NCBI RefSeq assembly: GCF_008831285.2
Contig: NC_045140.1
Location: 21,078,370 to 21,142,369 of the forward strand
Reading direction: 5' to 3'
Source of the DNA: Nymphaea colorata
Lineage: Eukaryota > Streptophyta > Magnoliopsida > Nymphaeales > Nymphaeaceae
Length of the DNA: 64,000 nt
Under the pieces are notes generated by a model. That model had not been told where the DNA came from and did no database searches. It saw only the letters and a list, made by a program, of their open reading frames with translations. Made by a program: the position numbers and the translations under genes. Position 1 is the stretch's first letter, and each line of letters opens with the position of its first letter. This document shows positions 43,937-56,004 of this stretch, one piece after another.

Positions 43937-46900
43937 CTAATAGAGGTGAGGCGGGAGGCGAGGAGTAAGACGAACTTTGAGCGGAGATGCTTTGGGCATG
44001 GTCAGCCCAAACCCTTCGGTCATATCAACTGGCTCGTCCATGGGCGTCGACCACTCAAAGCTCTGCAGCAAGCGTGCCAAAGTTAAGTGAAGAACTTGCA
44101 AAGCCATCGTCCAGCCGGGGCACATCCTCCGCCCCGTTCCGAATGGCATGAAGGCGAAGTTCTGACCACCGAAGGCGATCTCTTTGTGGCTGGTCAAGAA
44201 CCTCTCCGGCCTGAACTCTTCTGGGTCCGTCCACAACATCGGATCTCGTTGTATCTTCCATACGTTAACAAACAGGATGGTGCCGGCTGGTATGTGGTAC
44301 CCACCAAGCTGGACAGGTTCGATGGACTGGTGGGGGACCAAGAGCGGCCCTGCTGGGTACATGCGCATTGTCTCTTTTACGATGGCTTGCAAGTATGCCA
44401 AGTTCTTTATGTCGGATTCCTCCACTCGTCTCTCCCTCCCTACCTTGCAGTCCAACTCTTCTTTTGCTTTTTCCAGCACCTGACCATTGTTGAGCAGAGC
44501 GGAGAGAGCCCACTCTAAGGTGACAGACGTCGTATCCGTGCCTGCCGCTACCAAACTCTGCCATAATTAAGGACGATCCACATCACTTGCATAATTTAGC
44601 TTCGTTTTGAAAAATAATCTCTCAATTATCGAATTACTTTTCTTTTTAAAAATCAAAAATATTGAGACGGATGTCATCTAGTAAGAACCCTTATCATCTT
44701 CCTAACCAGTGTTTTGTTCCTTGTGGGTGAATTTCATACCATGGAGCAGATGAAAGAATTGACTCTTTTGTCCAACAATGAATTACTCCATGCCTGTCCC
44801 CATCCTGAAAGACTGCATAGTGTTTTTTGTGTTGGCGGATGAATGGAGAAAGATTATAGACAATAACATGTTGGAGGCATGTGACAGGCCATGTGCCTAT
44901 TTATAACTGGTAGTACTACGTGCCTTTTTCCTGTCACAGAAATGTAGGCCGATTACCTAACAATGTGAAAAAAAAAAAGGGCACAATGTTCCAAGTGTAA
45001 GAGAAGTTCCGTGTTGGGTGTTTAAGCAGATGCAAATTTTTGATAAAATATTTTGGGAAGGTAAAAAGTGAAGCTCAATACATTAGCTTATGCTGCAAAA
45101 AGTAAAACCCCCAAACAATACAACTTGTTTTTTTATCCTTGAAAGATACATAATTTTGTAAAAATGCTGAAAATGACCTTTAAATCTTGTTGGTAATTTT
45201 TGTTTTTCTGTCCCTTTTAACATTAAAAATTTTAAACCTATGATTTAGGACAGGATCTTCCCACCCTACTCACAAAACTATGGAGGCGTTTAAATTCATG
45301 GTATTTAAATGTGTGGCATATCAAAAGTAAGGGGGTGTCTGAATGCATGGCATTTAAATAAGGTCAGACATTTAATACCAGGTATTTGGAAGGTGGAACC
45401 AAAATTCCATTTTTCTTAACCCAAGCGTGTGCGAATACATGGTATATCTTTTTGATACTCTTCGTTTCCACTTTATGGTAGTCTAAGGCTAGAGGAAGAT
45501 TGTTTTGTTTGGCCAAAAACGCAAACGGGAATTCAGATAGTTGATAACAGTAATTTCCGAGAGTTGCTCGTCTTGACGTTTAAATTTTGATGGAAAAAAA
45601 CTGCAAATAATGTGAACGATACAACAGAGCTAGCTTTTGTAACTAGTAGCCAGCCAAAAAAGCGACATATTTTCGTTTTGAAGGTTAGTGCTCAGTGTAA
45701 CAAAAAAAAAAGGTCCAAGTTCCAACAGTCAACCACTTGATAGTTTTAGAAAGAGCCAGAGAGAAGTGCGATCAATATTCAGGCCTACCCAGTTTGGCTG
45801 AAGAAGTGCAATTGCCAAATCCTTCCGAAATACCCATGGTAATAGGAATGAAGGGATAGGTTAAAAATTTACGCTACTTTTAAATGGACTTTTTGTTATT
45901 ATTAAAATGACACTTTTGTTTTGCAACATTGATCTCTTTCTCTATATATATATATATATATATAAAATAAGTGAATAATGAGATATGACTTACCAAAAAC
46001 CTGGGCACTTTTAGGTTAACCTCGTGGAAATACAATGAGAAGAAAATCCATAAGAAAGAGCCACTTACCATAGCGGTGGCTTCAATTATGGTGTCAGTTT
46101 GATACTGTTCTGACAAGTGGCCGTCTTCTACCTCCCTAATGAGCACGTCAATGAAATCTCTCTCCGTGTCCTTTTTGCCGGACTTTCTCTCACGCCGGTG
46201 CCGGTGCCGGTGCTCTGCAAGCCAAGCCGACGCAAATCCGTCCATCCTCTTTTTAACCCTCTTCATGGCTTTGAGGTGGCCACCAACATCTAGCCACTCC
46301 AGACTTGGTATCGCGTCACTGACCGTCAACATTCCCAACAGATGGAAAAGCTCAATTATCAGTTTTCTGAACTCTTCTGCCTCACCTTCATTTTCTTCAC
46401 CGTCCAAATTAAAGTACCTTTTTCCGGCGATCATCCTAAGCATGATGTTCATGCTCAAGTTGCTGAAACGCCGATTCATGTCCACCGGGTAACTGCCACC
46501 GCAGCTGCGGTATAAGGCCTCCACCAAGGAGCCCACCTCCTCGACTCGGATGTGCTTGAGCAGCTCGAGTCGCCTGTTTGATAGCAGCTCGATGCTGGCC
46601 ATCTTGCGGACTTCGCGCCAATAAGGTCCGTACGGGACGAGCGCGAGCATGGTGCAGGCATAGCCGAGGCATTTGGAGCTCTCGAATGGGGGACGACTGG
46701 CAAAGGCTTGGTCGTTTGTAGTGAAGCACTCCTTGGCTAGATCCATGCTGCTCACTACCACAGCACGCATTTGACCTAGCCGAAGGGTGAACAAAGGCCC
46801 GTGCTTCTCTGAGAGAGCAGCCAAGGTTCTATGGAGAGGTGTGGTTCCACTCAGCAGGCGAAGGTGGCCAACTACAGGCCAAGCACCACCGGGCTCGGTC

Positions 46901-47001
46901 GGTCGGCGTTTTGTTTCTCCCCTCCTCTTTGGCCAAAGATTGTAGACGAAGACGAGGGCAAGGAGGGCTGCCAAACTCTCTAACAGTTTCATGGAATCCA
47001 T
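43937..47001 (-). CDS. Cytochrome P450, CYP82-like, gene D (intact)
   Basis: Exons 47001-46069 (311 codons) and 44557-43937 (206 codons plus stop) with a 1511-bp intron (ATG|GTAAGT ... GGCAG|AGT) give 517 residues. It starts MDSMKLLESL; the anchor is at 5-24. GGAWPVVGHL, WREVRK, VAAGTDTTS, KETMR (ExxR), PERF and FGTGRRMCPG (Cys457) are present, and it ends PRLPPHLY. Exon 1 has four extra residues (AEHRHRHRRERK against AEHRRERK) from expansion of a CCGGTG hexamer near 46197-46212, in a surface loop before the I-helix. The intron is the longest of the family because of about 1.1 kb of unrelated DNA. Substrate unknown. Confidence 0.92.
44698..45775. other. Unrelated insert in the intron of gene D
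   Basis: The introns of C and D agree up to AGTAAGAACCCTTATCAT and again from CAGTTTGGCTGAAGAAGTGC. Between these, D has about 1.08 kb found nowhere else in the window, replacing about 350 bp. I find no coding frame, inverted ends or target duplication. It may be a transposon remnant or a deletion-insertion event. Confidence 0.5.
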
Positions 47002-49472
47002 CGTTAAGATGGGAGAATTTGCTGTCTTGGTGTGTGGTGCGATCGTGTGTATATATATACATATTATAGGTGTAGTGTGTGTATCTGTGACAACCAAGAA
47101 AGCAACTTCGGTGAAATAGCGTATGTTTTTGAAAAAGTTGACTATATAATTGAAACTTTTTGCCTGAAAACGTCAAAAAAGTAAACTGTGAATCACGTTT
47201 GTTTTTTTCACGTGAGAAAAGAAAAAAAAAATAGAATGACTGATTAAATGGTAAGCTTAGCACCTGGATTGCAATTAATTATAATTTAACTGAAACTGCC
47301 GGTCATAGCTCTTTAAAGTGGGAGCGGGTGATGGGGAAGAGTGAGTGAAATCAATTAACTGAATATATTTCCCCATTATTTCTTTCATTCTCTCTTCAAA
47401 ATGCTGAAGATTCACCGAGACTTTAATTTACCTAATGACTCGTAGCATTCAGTTTCATAACCAAAGCTAAACCTAAGTTGGATATTCCATTGACGTCTGA
47501 TAAAGATCCACCTGTTCCCCACAAATGCAATGAGATGGACGTCTTGGCTTGGTCTTAGTCAAGGAACAGCGGGCCTTGTTTCAATCATCTTTTGTTTTGT
47601 GAAGCATCGGACGGGCCCTATTTATTCATGGTCGTGGTTCTTATTGACGTGTGAAAGGCGGAGATAAATTCTAGTAACGTTCCAGTCTAAACCGAAAGCT
47701 GTGGCGATATCAAACATACAAAGGAACAAAAATGTCCTTGTTTGGTTCAGAGTATTCAAACAACAAAAGGCTCCACCTATTCTACAGATAATAACCCGAC
47801 GTCTCTTAGGTAAGAAAAGAAGTTTGCATAATCATACTGTCTCTTCTTGCCAATGGAACCAGTAAGCTTTTTATGCTTTGTTAGCGTGAAATCCTGCGGC
47901 TGAAGGCGTCCACTCTTTGAGGAAGTACATAAAGGTGGCTGTCTGTGCACACCCTTTCACAAACATATTTGGGATGCAATAGTTTGCACCAGTATTCCTA
48001 AACAAATAGGAAAGTTAAATGTAAAAATCCCACTTTTTCAGACAAGGAGTATGATAACAAAACTGAAGAATAGCAAATCCAGAAACTGTGGTGTTTCTAG
48101 CCTGTTTCAAATGAAATGACTTGACCAAGAGAAAAATTAGGAATAAGACCAACTCGACCATCAAGTACTACATGGTGACAGGAATAGGAAACTAGATCCT
48201 TAATCTTCAAGGTCGCTGATTACTTCTCAATAATTAACACTCAAGTAAAATAAATCAACTTAAATAGTTGGTCAACATCTCCATCAATGTCAAATGAGCT
48301 GAATAGTAAATTTTCCCTTGAAGCAGTAGATAATGCAATTTCCTTCTGCAATAGCAATTAAAAACAATGGAAATATGAACTCGCAACATGATCAAAGTAG
48401 TCAATTTTAATACGACAGAAAACCTGAAAAACCAAGAACTAAATGCTGAGATAGGGCTCAAGGCCACTTTCCAACAATCCAATGAAGTGAGCGTTGCAGA
48501 TAGCTGGGTCTGACCCAAACCCAAATACTTCTGCCGAATCGAATTAAATTGTTTCGGTCGGTGTTGGAGACTTTTTCTGAACCCACAAACCTACTGAAAC
48601 CTGTAATAAACACAAGAGTGTCCCTGAAAATGGAAGATATAACAGCAAAAGAATGTTGAAAATAATTTTAAAACAGTTTTATGTTAAAAAGTCTTAAAGA
48701 GGCTTCAGGAACTAATATACTTATGCGTGATATTCTTAGTTGTCCTAGTTGCTTCTCTAAATGCATAAAAGGGGCCGAACACTGCTATCGATTTAAATAG
48801 GGCAGTAGCGCGCTTCCTTCAACTTACAACGACAAGAAATGCTGAGTTAACTGAAAAATTTTAAATTTTTGTTCAGCAAATCAAGAGCGCATCAAAATGA
48901 AATTAGAAAAATCAGAGACACTGTAATTAAGGCAAACAAAATTAGACAGCAACTTAACTTTTCGTTAACCATTTAAGAAACTTAGATGTTGTGCTTCCAT
49001 AAACACATACGTTTATGGGTTATACTTTTTTTCTATTGCCAATACCTTTTGGGCGTGATTTTAAAAATTTCTCTTAACAAGAGCCTAGCGATTATTACAT
49101 TATAAAACAGATCGAGAGAAAAGGGAGGATCTACCATAGTGGTGGCCTAGATTATTGAAACGTCAGGTGCTTCGGTTCGTAGTCTTGAAGTTGATTAATG
49201 AATTATAAGGGGCAAGGCCACATTATAAAAAGCTTTACACGCCCACCTGAATGTCCCAGTTTTTGTTGAGCTTTAGAAAGAAGACAAAGACGAGCAAATG
49301 AGAGAGAGAGAGAGAGAAGAGACAAGCTTGATATGCAAGACTTTCTCCTTTTATTACCTCATTGTTTATTTGGAAGTAAAACAGAAAGAATTGTAGCTAA
49401 ATTATCATGAGGCATACACAAAACAGCAAGCAATATATGTGGGCAGCTTCACTAATAGAGGTGAGGTGTTCA
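47002..49472. repeat. Upstream block of gene D and 3' flank of gene E
   Basis: No gene is seen. Positions 47002-48180 copy 42375-43570. Positions 48480-49130 copy 30120-30770, ending in a type-2 exon-1 scrap (CTACCATAGTGGTGGCCT at 49131-49148). Positions 49155-49325 are a copy of the 180-bp flank repeat, with a (GA)n run. The last bases hold a 20-bp tandem duplication around the stop codon of gene E (49452-49490). Confidence 0.65.
47049..47068 (-). promoter_or_regulatory. TATA-like (TA)n tract of gene D
   Basis: TATAATATGTATATATATAC on the minus strand, 48-67 bases before the ATG. Confidence 0.5.
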
Positions 49473-52018
49473 CTAATAGAGGTGAGGTGGGAGGCGAGGA
49501 GTCAGACGAACTTTGAGGGGAGAAGATTTGGGCATGGTCAGCCCAAACCCTTCGGTCATATCAACTGGCTCGTCCGTGAGCGTCGACCACTCAAAGCTTT
49601 GCAGCAAGCGTGCCAAAGTTAAGTAAAGAACTTGCAAAGCCATCGTCCAGCCGGGGCACATCCTCCGCCCCATTCCGAACGGCATGAAGGCGAAGTTCTG
49701 ACCACCGAAGGCAATCCCTTTGTGGCTGGTCAAGAACCTCTCCGGCCTGAACTCTTCTGGGTCCGTCCACAACATCGGATCTCGTTGTATCTTCCAGGTG
49801 TTAACAAACAGGGTGGTGCCGGCCTGTATGTGGTACCCACCAAGCTGGATGGGCTCGATGGACTGATGCGGGACCAAGAGCGGCCCTGCTGGGTACAGGC
49901 GCATTGTCTCTTTTACGATGGCTTGCAAGTATGCCAAGTTTTTTATGTCTGATTCCTCCACTCGTCTCTCCCTCCCTACCTTGCAGTCCAACTCTTCTTT
50001 TGCTTTTTCCAGCACCTGACGATTGTTGAGCAGAGACGAGAGAGCCCACTCTAAGGTGACAGACGTCGTATCCGTGCCTGCTGCTATCAGACCCTGCGAT
50101 AATTCCGGACTATCCACATCACCAGCATAATTTAGCTTCGTTTTGAAAAATAATCTCTCTGTTATCAATTTATTTTCCTTTTTAAAAATAAAAAATATTG
50201 AGATGGGCGTCATTTAGTAAGAACGACCATTTTGAACCTTATCATAAGAAAGATTTGAATATAAAATTGAAAATGACAATCTAAAAAATAGAACATTTTG
50301 AACCTTATCATGAAAAGGATATATAAACTCAAAAACCAGATCGGAGCTTGAAACCCTATTTTGGTTACTCTATTTTACATACAAAACACAGTTTCAGTTT
50401 ATTTTAAGCTAATTAATAAGGTCGGGACTCGTTTTCCCAAAAGAAAAAGAAAATCAAATCCATGTCTATATGTGATTGCCGACCGGGGTTTGGTCAGAAC
50501 GATGCTCCCTAACTTTTAAGAAAACTTTTTCCACCCACCTCCATAATTTCTACAACAAAATGATTTGCATTGAATGCTACTTATTTAGTTTAAAGGCACT
50601 TTGTGAAGACCATCCAGGCCTGCCCATTTTGAAGCAGTGCAATTGCCAAATCCTTCCCAAATACCCATGGTAATAGGGATGAGTGGATAAGTTAACATTT
50701 TACACTACTTTTAAATGGGCTTTTTGTTATTATTATAATGACACGTTTGTTTTGCACCATTGATTTATTTCTATTTAAATCTTGGGACACAACTAAATTA
50801 AATTTAAATTATAACTGAAACGTTTTAACCAAAAAAACATTTTCGCTAGTCTGTATCACCATTATAAAAAAACAAAGAAACTACGTCTCTTTCTGTAATA
50901 TATATATATTATACAAAATCTTTCTTTTACAATAATAAGTTATGCATATATATATATATATATATATTATTGTAAAACGTGACTTTTTAAAATAAGTAAA
51001 TAATGAGATATATATCCTTACAAATAGCCTGGCACTTTCGCTTAACCTTGTGTAAATACAATGAGAAGAAAATTCATAACAAGAAACAGCCACGTACCAT
51101 GGCGGTGGATTCGATTATGGTGTCAGTTTGATGCTTTTCTGACAAGTGGCCGTCTTCTACCTCTTTAATGAGCACGTCCATGAAATCTCTCTCGGTGTCC
51201 CTTGTACCGGACTTTCTCTCTCGCCGGTGCTCTGCAAGCCAAGCCGACGCAAATCCGTCCATCTTCTTTTTAACCCTCTTCATGGCTTTGAGGTGGCCAC
51301 CAACATCTAGCCACTCTAGACATGGTATCGTGTCACTGACCGTCAACACTCCCAACAGATGGAAAAACTCACTTATCACTTTTCTAAACTCTTCTGCCTC
51401 ACCATCGTTTTCTTCACCGTCTAAATTAAAGTACCGTTTTCCGGCGACCATCCTAAGTATGATGTTCATGCTCAAGTTGTTGAAACGCCGATTCATGTCC
51501 ACCGGGTAATCGCTACCACAGCTGCGGTATAAGGCCTCCACCAAGGAGCCCACCTCCTCGACTCGGATGTGCTTGAGCAGCTCGAGTCGCCTGTTTGATA
51601 GAAGCTCGATGGTGGTCATCTTGCGGACTTCGCGCCAGTAAGATCCGTACGGAGCGAGCCCAAACATGGCGCAGCCATAGCCGAGGCATTTGGAGCTCTC
51701 CAATGGGGGACGACTGGCAAAGGCTTGGTCGTTTGTAGTGAAGCACTCCTTGGCTAGATCCATGCTGCTCACTACCAAAGCACGCATTTGACCGAGTCGA
51801 AGGGTGAACAAAGGCCCGTGCTTCTCTGAGAGAGCAGCCAAGGTTCTATGGAGAGGTGTGGTTCCACTCAGCAGGGGAAGGTGGCCAACTACAGGCCAAG
51901 CACTACCGGGCTCGGTCGGTCGGCGTTCTGTTTCTCCCCTCCTCTTTTGCCAAATATGGTAGACGAAGACAAGGGCAAGGAGGGCTGCCAAACTCCCTAC
52001 CACCTTCATGGAATCCAT
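49473..52018 (-). CDS. Cytochrome P450, CYP82-like, gene E (intact)
   Basis: Exons 52018-51098 (307 codons) and 50093-49473 (206 codons plus stop) with a 1004-bp intron (ATG|GTACGT ... TCGCAG|GGT) give 513 residues. It starts MDSMKVVGSL; the anchor is at 5-24 and GSAWPVVGHL follows. WREVRK, IAAGTDTTS at 310-318, KETMR (ExxR), PERF at 424-427 and FGMGRRMCPG with Cys453 are present, and it ends PRLPPHLY. It is of the C/D/E subgroup. It is the outermost gene of the array. Upstream of it the shared block ends at about 52570, so the array stops there on this side. Substrate unknown. Confidence 0.92.
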
Positions 52019-52071
52019 GGTTGCGATGAGAGAATTTGCTGTTTTGGTGAGTGGTGCGTTCGTGCATGTAT

Positions 52072-52096
52072 GTATATATATATATATATATTATAT
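52072..52096 (-). promoter_or_regulatory. TATA-like (TA)n tract of gene E
   Basis: A run of about ten TA units, 54-78 bases before the ATG, at the same position as in gene A. Confidence 0.5.
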
Positions 52097-52779
52097 GTCT
52101 GGTGTGTGGTGTCGACTTCCGTGAAATTGCGTTTGTTTTGAAAAAGTTGACTATATAGTTGAAACTTTTTGCCCTGAAAACGTCAAAAAAGTAAACTGTG
52201 AAACACTTTTGTCATTTTCTCGTGAGAAAAAAAAAAAACATGTAGAATGACTGATTAAATGGTAAGATTGGCAACTGGATTGCAATTAGTTATGATTAAC
52301 AGAAACTGGCGGTCATAGCTCTTTAAATTGGTAAGATATTTCACCATTATTTCTTTCATTCTCTCTTCAAAATGCTGAAGATTCACCGAGACTTTAATTT
52401 ACCGAGTTCCTAATGACTCGTTTTATTCAGTTTCATAACGAAAGGTAAATCTAAGTCGGATATTCCACTGACATCTGATAAAGATCCGAGCCAGTTGCTT
52501 ATAAATGTCAGATCTTACTCATGTCTAATCTCAGTTTGCTTTTAAATGAATTTGAGCCTGAATCCCAACCTATTACAAAAGATACGATTCAACCCATGAC
52601 TGAATATAAGTAATTATCTGATAATGACCAATGAGCATCCGTACTCTTTCTTTCGTGTTAATTATGCCACAACCATTAACCATTGAGGTTGAACAGATAT
52701 CTTTTATCAGTTAATGGCAAAACATCTAACCAAAGCCATTGCTTGAACTTCTTGTCATGGTAAACAAAAGTGCCAAACA
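52097..52779. other. Promoter-side flank of gene E, end of the array
   Basis: Positions 52097-52570 are the shared C/D/E upstream block, with a deletion in the CTTTAAAGTGGGAGC region. From about 52570 onward nothing matches the P450 flanks. No gene is seen. Confidence 0.6.
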
Positions 52780-53300
52780 AGCTTCAAAGCGAATTAGTCG
52801 AATGCTTGCTGTGCTTTTCTGCAGTCGAATTAAACAAAACCCATCACATAATAACTCCAAAAACTTCGTATACACTAAAATCTTTGTATCATTCCTATGT
52901 TGTCCTTTATAGAGATAAGGGAAAACAAGTACAACACGATTGTTGCTGCTTTTATAAGAAAGAGTGCCACCCGGAAGAATGGTCCTCACCGGTGAATAGA
53001 GGAAGAAAGACAGAAGCCACCGGAAGAAGGGCCAAAGTTGAAGTAGTCCTTCTTCCTCTGGACACGTATATACCTATTGCAAAAGGGCCAAAGCGAATTA
53101 GAAGAATGGTTGGTGTACTTTTCTGCAGTCGAATTACTCAAAACCCACCACATAATAACTCCAAAAAGTTCATATACACTAAAATCTTTCTATTATTCCT
53201 GTGCTGTCCTTTGTAAAGATAAGGAAAAGCAAGTCAGACACGAATGTTGCTGCATTTATAGGAAAAAAGTGCCGTAGAAGCCACCCGAAGAACCCGAACG
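52780..53300. repeat. Two-copy tandem repeat of about 200 bp
   Basis: Copy 1 (about 52785-52985) and copy 2 (about 53088-53290) share GAATTA...TTTTCTGCAGTCGAATTA, ATAATAACTCCAAAAA and ACACTAAAATCTTT, and end in GAAGCCACC-like DNA. About 100 unrelated bases lie between them. The open frames within are not conserved in length, so it is treated as non-coding. Confidence 0.7.
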
Positions 53301-53873
53301 TGGCATGCCCAATGGCCAACCACACCAACCCGCCCTTGAAAGTGAACAAAGGTTGCCTGAAAACTTAATTTAGCTACGAAATTGGTGAGTGACTTGAGTG
53401 TATATGACGAAGGGCGGCGCTTGCGAGAGAAGAAAAGCCCTACGTGGACCACGTGATGCGTTCTGCTCTCAACTAGGAAAAGTAAAAAAGAGAATGAAAG
53501 TCGAAGACATGCCGCCCTGTCGTCCATGAAGATTTTCCTCTGCTTTCAAACAGGAATATGAAAAAAGAGTCTGGTGAGCTGGAGGACATGGCGTCTCCGA
53601 CTGTTCTTGCCCATGCTCGCCTTGAACACAAAAGTCGAGACGTAACAAGGAACGTGCGGTTCTGAACACTGTCTCGATTTTTGTCTAGCATCTGGTTTCT
53701 AAACAGAAACAGATCAAATTGCTGTGTTTAAATTTGGATTTTAGTTTTTAATAGATATTCGATGTCCATTATTCACACACTTGACTTATAATAATGAGGT
53801 TCTGATTCGGTTGTGTATTTAAAAATCCGATTCGCTTGAAAAGTTTAAACGCCCTTCCATTTGGACTGGCCTC

Positions 53874-54010
53874 GAGTTTTGAATTTAAAATTTAGATTCG
53901 AATATTGTGTTAAAACTTGTCATCAGAGACTGCGTTCCATCATTTGGAGTTTTGAATTTAAAATTTGGATTCGAATATTGTGTTAAACTTGTAATCATAG
54001 ATTGAGTTGC
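53874..54010. repeat. 73-bp direct repeat, two copies
   Basis: GAGTTTTGAATTTAAAATTT begins both copies (53874 and 53947), followed by GATTCGAATATTGTGTTAAA. A weaker third trace is near 54250. Confidence 0.8.
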
Positions 54011-55812
54011 GTGTGGTGCAACAAATCACTTGGGAATTGAGTTGTGTGCAAGTGAGTTGCGTGCTTGCACAGATGCAGCACACATCTGTGCAACAAATAT
54101 AATGCACCCAACAAAGAAAGGAAGGTGAAGGCATTTTTTTTTTCAGAATTTTTTTAGAAAAGTATGTATCTTTATTTACACCTTTTAATATTTTTATAAT
54201 TTCCTTTTTCTTTTTGTTTTTACAAGAGTCTCCCTTTTGACTTTCGATCATTTGGATTTGTATATTGTGTTCGAATTTGCGTCATTTGGATTCACATCTA
54301 AAATTATTTGAATCCAAATATTTAAGAATTAGATCCATTGACATCCTTGATCCTTGATTCGACCAAACCTACCTACGATAATGTGCTTTTCCAATTCCAA
54401 AGTGAATAACTGCAGTTTAATACTGAAGTGTAGTTTATGAAACAGTGTGACACTCATGTAGTTTTATCGCGTACGAAGTTTAAATAGGGTGAAATCATAA
54501 TAACTCATGGTACTTGTCTTGCAAACAATAAATAATTAGGGGCCTTCATATTTTCGCTTTTATGTCTACTGTCTAGTATAGATAAATATTATTGATCACT
54601 TAATTATCTTAATTATTGTTTCTAGGCAAACAATTGCAGACCGACTTGGGTGTTGTTTCCAGCCAAACTATTGAATGTGAAACAAACGTAGTGGTGCAAA
54701 GACAAAAACGTATAAGTGCATCATAGTCGTCAGTTCCTTTGAAGAATACAAATTTGCAAATTTGTCGGTAAGCTTTCCACATGTAGTGTTACGTTGTGTA
54801 TGAAAGTACACATGGGTTAAAGCTAATTCTTTCAGTAAACGCTCAATAAACGCACATATTGTGGACACAACATGCACAAGTTATGCAGAGGCAAGTAAGT
54901 GAAACTTCATGATCGAGTAGGATGATGTTCGACCGCCTTACTTGCCTTAATGACATCTAGTCCGCAACAATTTCGTCCACAACAAGTCGGCAACTGGCTT
55001 CGACTCCCTATCCAAGATTTCATATGAAGATGAAGATAGATAGACATTTGAATGATTGGCAGGGTTCTAACAAAACAAAACCTCATGGCCACAACATCGA
55101 TGGTTTATGATACGATAATCTTAAGTTAGTGTTTAGCACTATTTGTTTAATTCAGTGCACGCTCTTGTTACATTGAGTTTGAAGTAGGCTGGCGGGCTTG
55201 TGAAAAACCTACAAATCTCGGGGCCACGAGAGCCAAATAAAGCAGCTTGAAAAAGTAGACCTGCGATACAAACCGTCTATTTATTTATGGATTCCAATTT
55301 AGACGCGAGGGAATGTCCGCTCAGTGTAGTAACATCCTTCATTATCATCTTAATATGTTGCTTTTGAAATTTTAAGAGACTAAAAAGAATTATGGTGCTC
55401 TCTGTCCTTGTAAGACGAGGAAAAAACTCATCAATATGTTTAGTCGAGTTAAAGGCGAAAAACATTCTAAGCCTTATTTCATTGCACTTCTATTGGGGAA
55501 GTCTTTCCTTAAAAGATTTGGGAAGGGTATCCTTTGAGCCAAGAAATTTCAATCACATGAAAGAAATTTCCATCTGTAACCACACTTCAAACTTCTCATC
55601 CGATCTCTCTTCAGACTGATATCATAAACAAACAGCAAAAGGGAAGAAAAAAAAACTACCTATACAAAGTTACCAACTTCAGCAGCAATCAAGTTCATGC
55701 TCAACGAAACTCCCAACCGCTCCTCCGACCGAGGCCGCGCTGCCGGCCGGCTTACTCCAAAGGGCAGAGAGCGCCGTAGAGAGAGAGAGAAAGAGAGAGA
55801 GAAGACGTCTGG
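54011..55812. other. Intergenic, nothing recognised
   Basis: AT-rich DNA with scattered short frames and no recognisable protein motif. The frames at 54907-55092 (minus) and 55392-55619 (plus) lack family resemblance and supporting context. A GA run lies at about 55778-55802. Confidence 0.5.
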
Positions 55813-56004
55813 TTATGGACCGGTGGCGGGCCGTGCCGGATGGTGGTGGAAACCCGGCCTTGGTTCCCTCCTAAAGCAAAATCGGCAGACCACGAGGAGG
55901 AGGAGGACGACCAAGGCGACGACCACAGCGCCTGCAATGAGCTTGAAGGCGGCCATGACATCTGCTTTCTTGTGATTTTTCCAGCTTCGTCGCACAGGGC
56001 ACAT
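55813..56004 (-). CDS. Possible small single-pass membrane protein
   Basis: A frame of 63 codons contains AAFKLIAGAVVVALVVLLLL then VVCRFCFRR, a strong single transmembrane segment with a basic, cysteine-containing border and a short His/Pro-rich tail. The likely start is the inner Met (MAAFKL, 47 residues) rather than the first one. The region is GC-rich compared with its surroundings and carries competing open frames, so it may be an accident of composition. I do not recognise a family. It could be an intact small peptide gene or the end of a larger spliced gene. Confidence 0.35.
   Translation of the reverse strand: MCPVRRSWKNHKKADVMAAFKLIAGAVVVALVVLLLLVVCRFCFRREPRPGFHHHPARPATGP

Noticed and set aside
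43937-52018. Treating genes D and E as one locus or as an operon-like unit
   Set aside because: Each has its own promoter block, complete exon pair and stop; plant nuclear P450s are transcribed singly.
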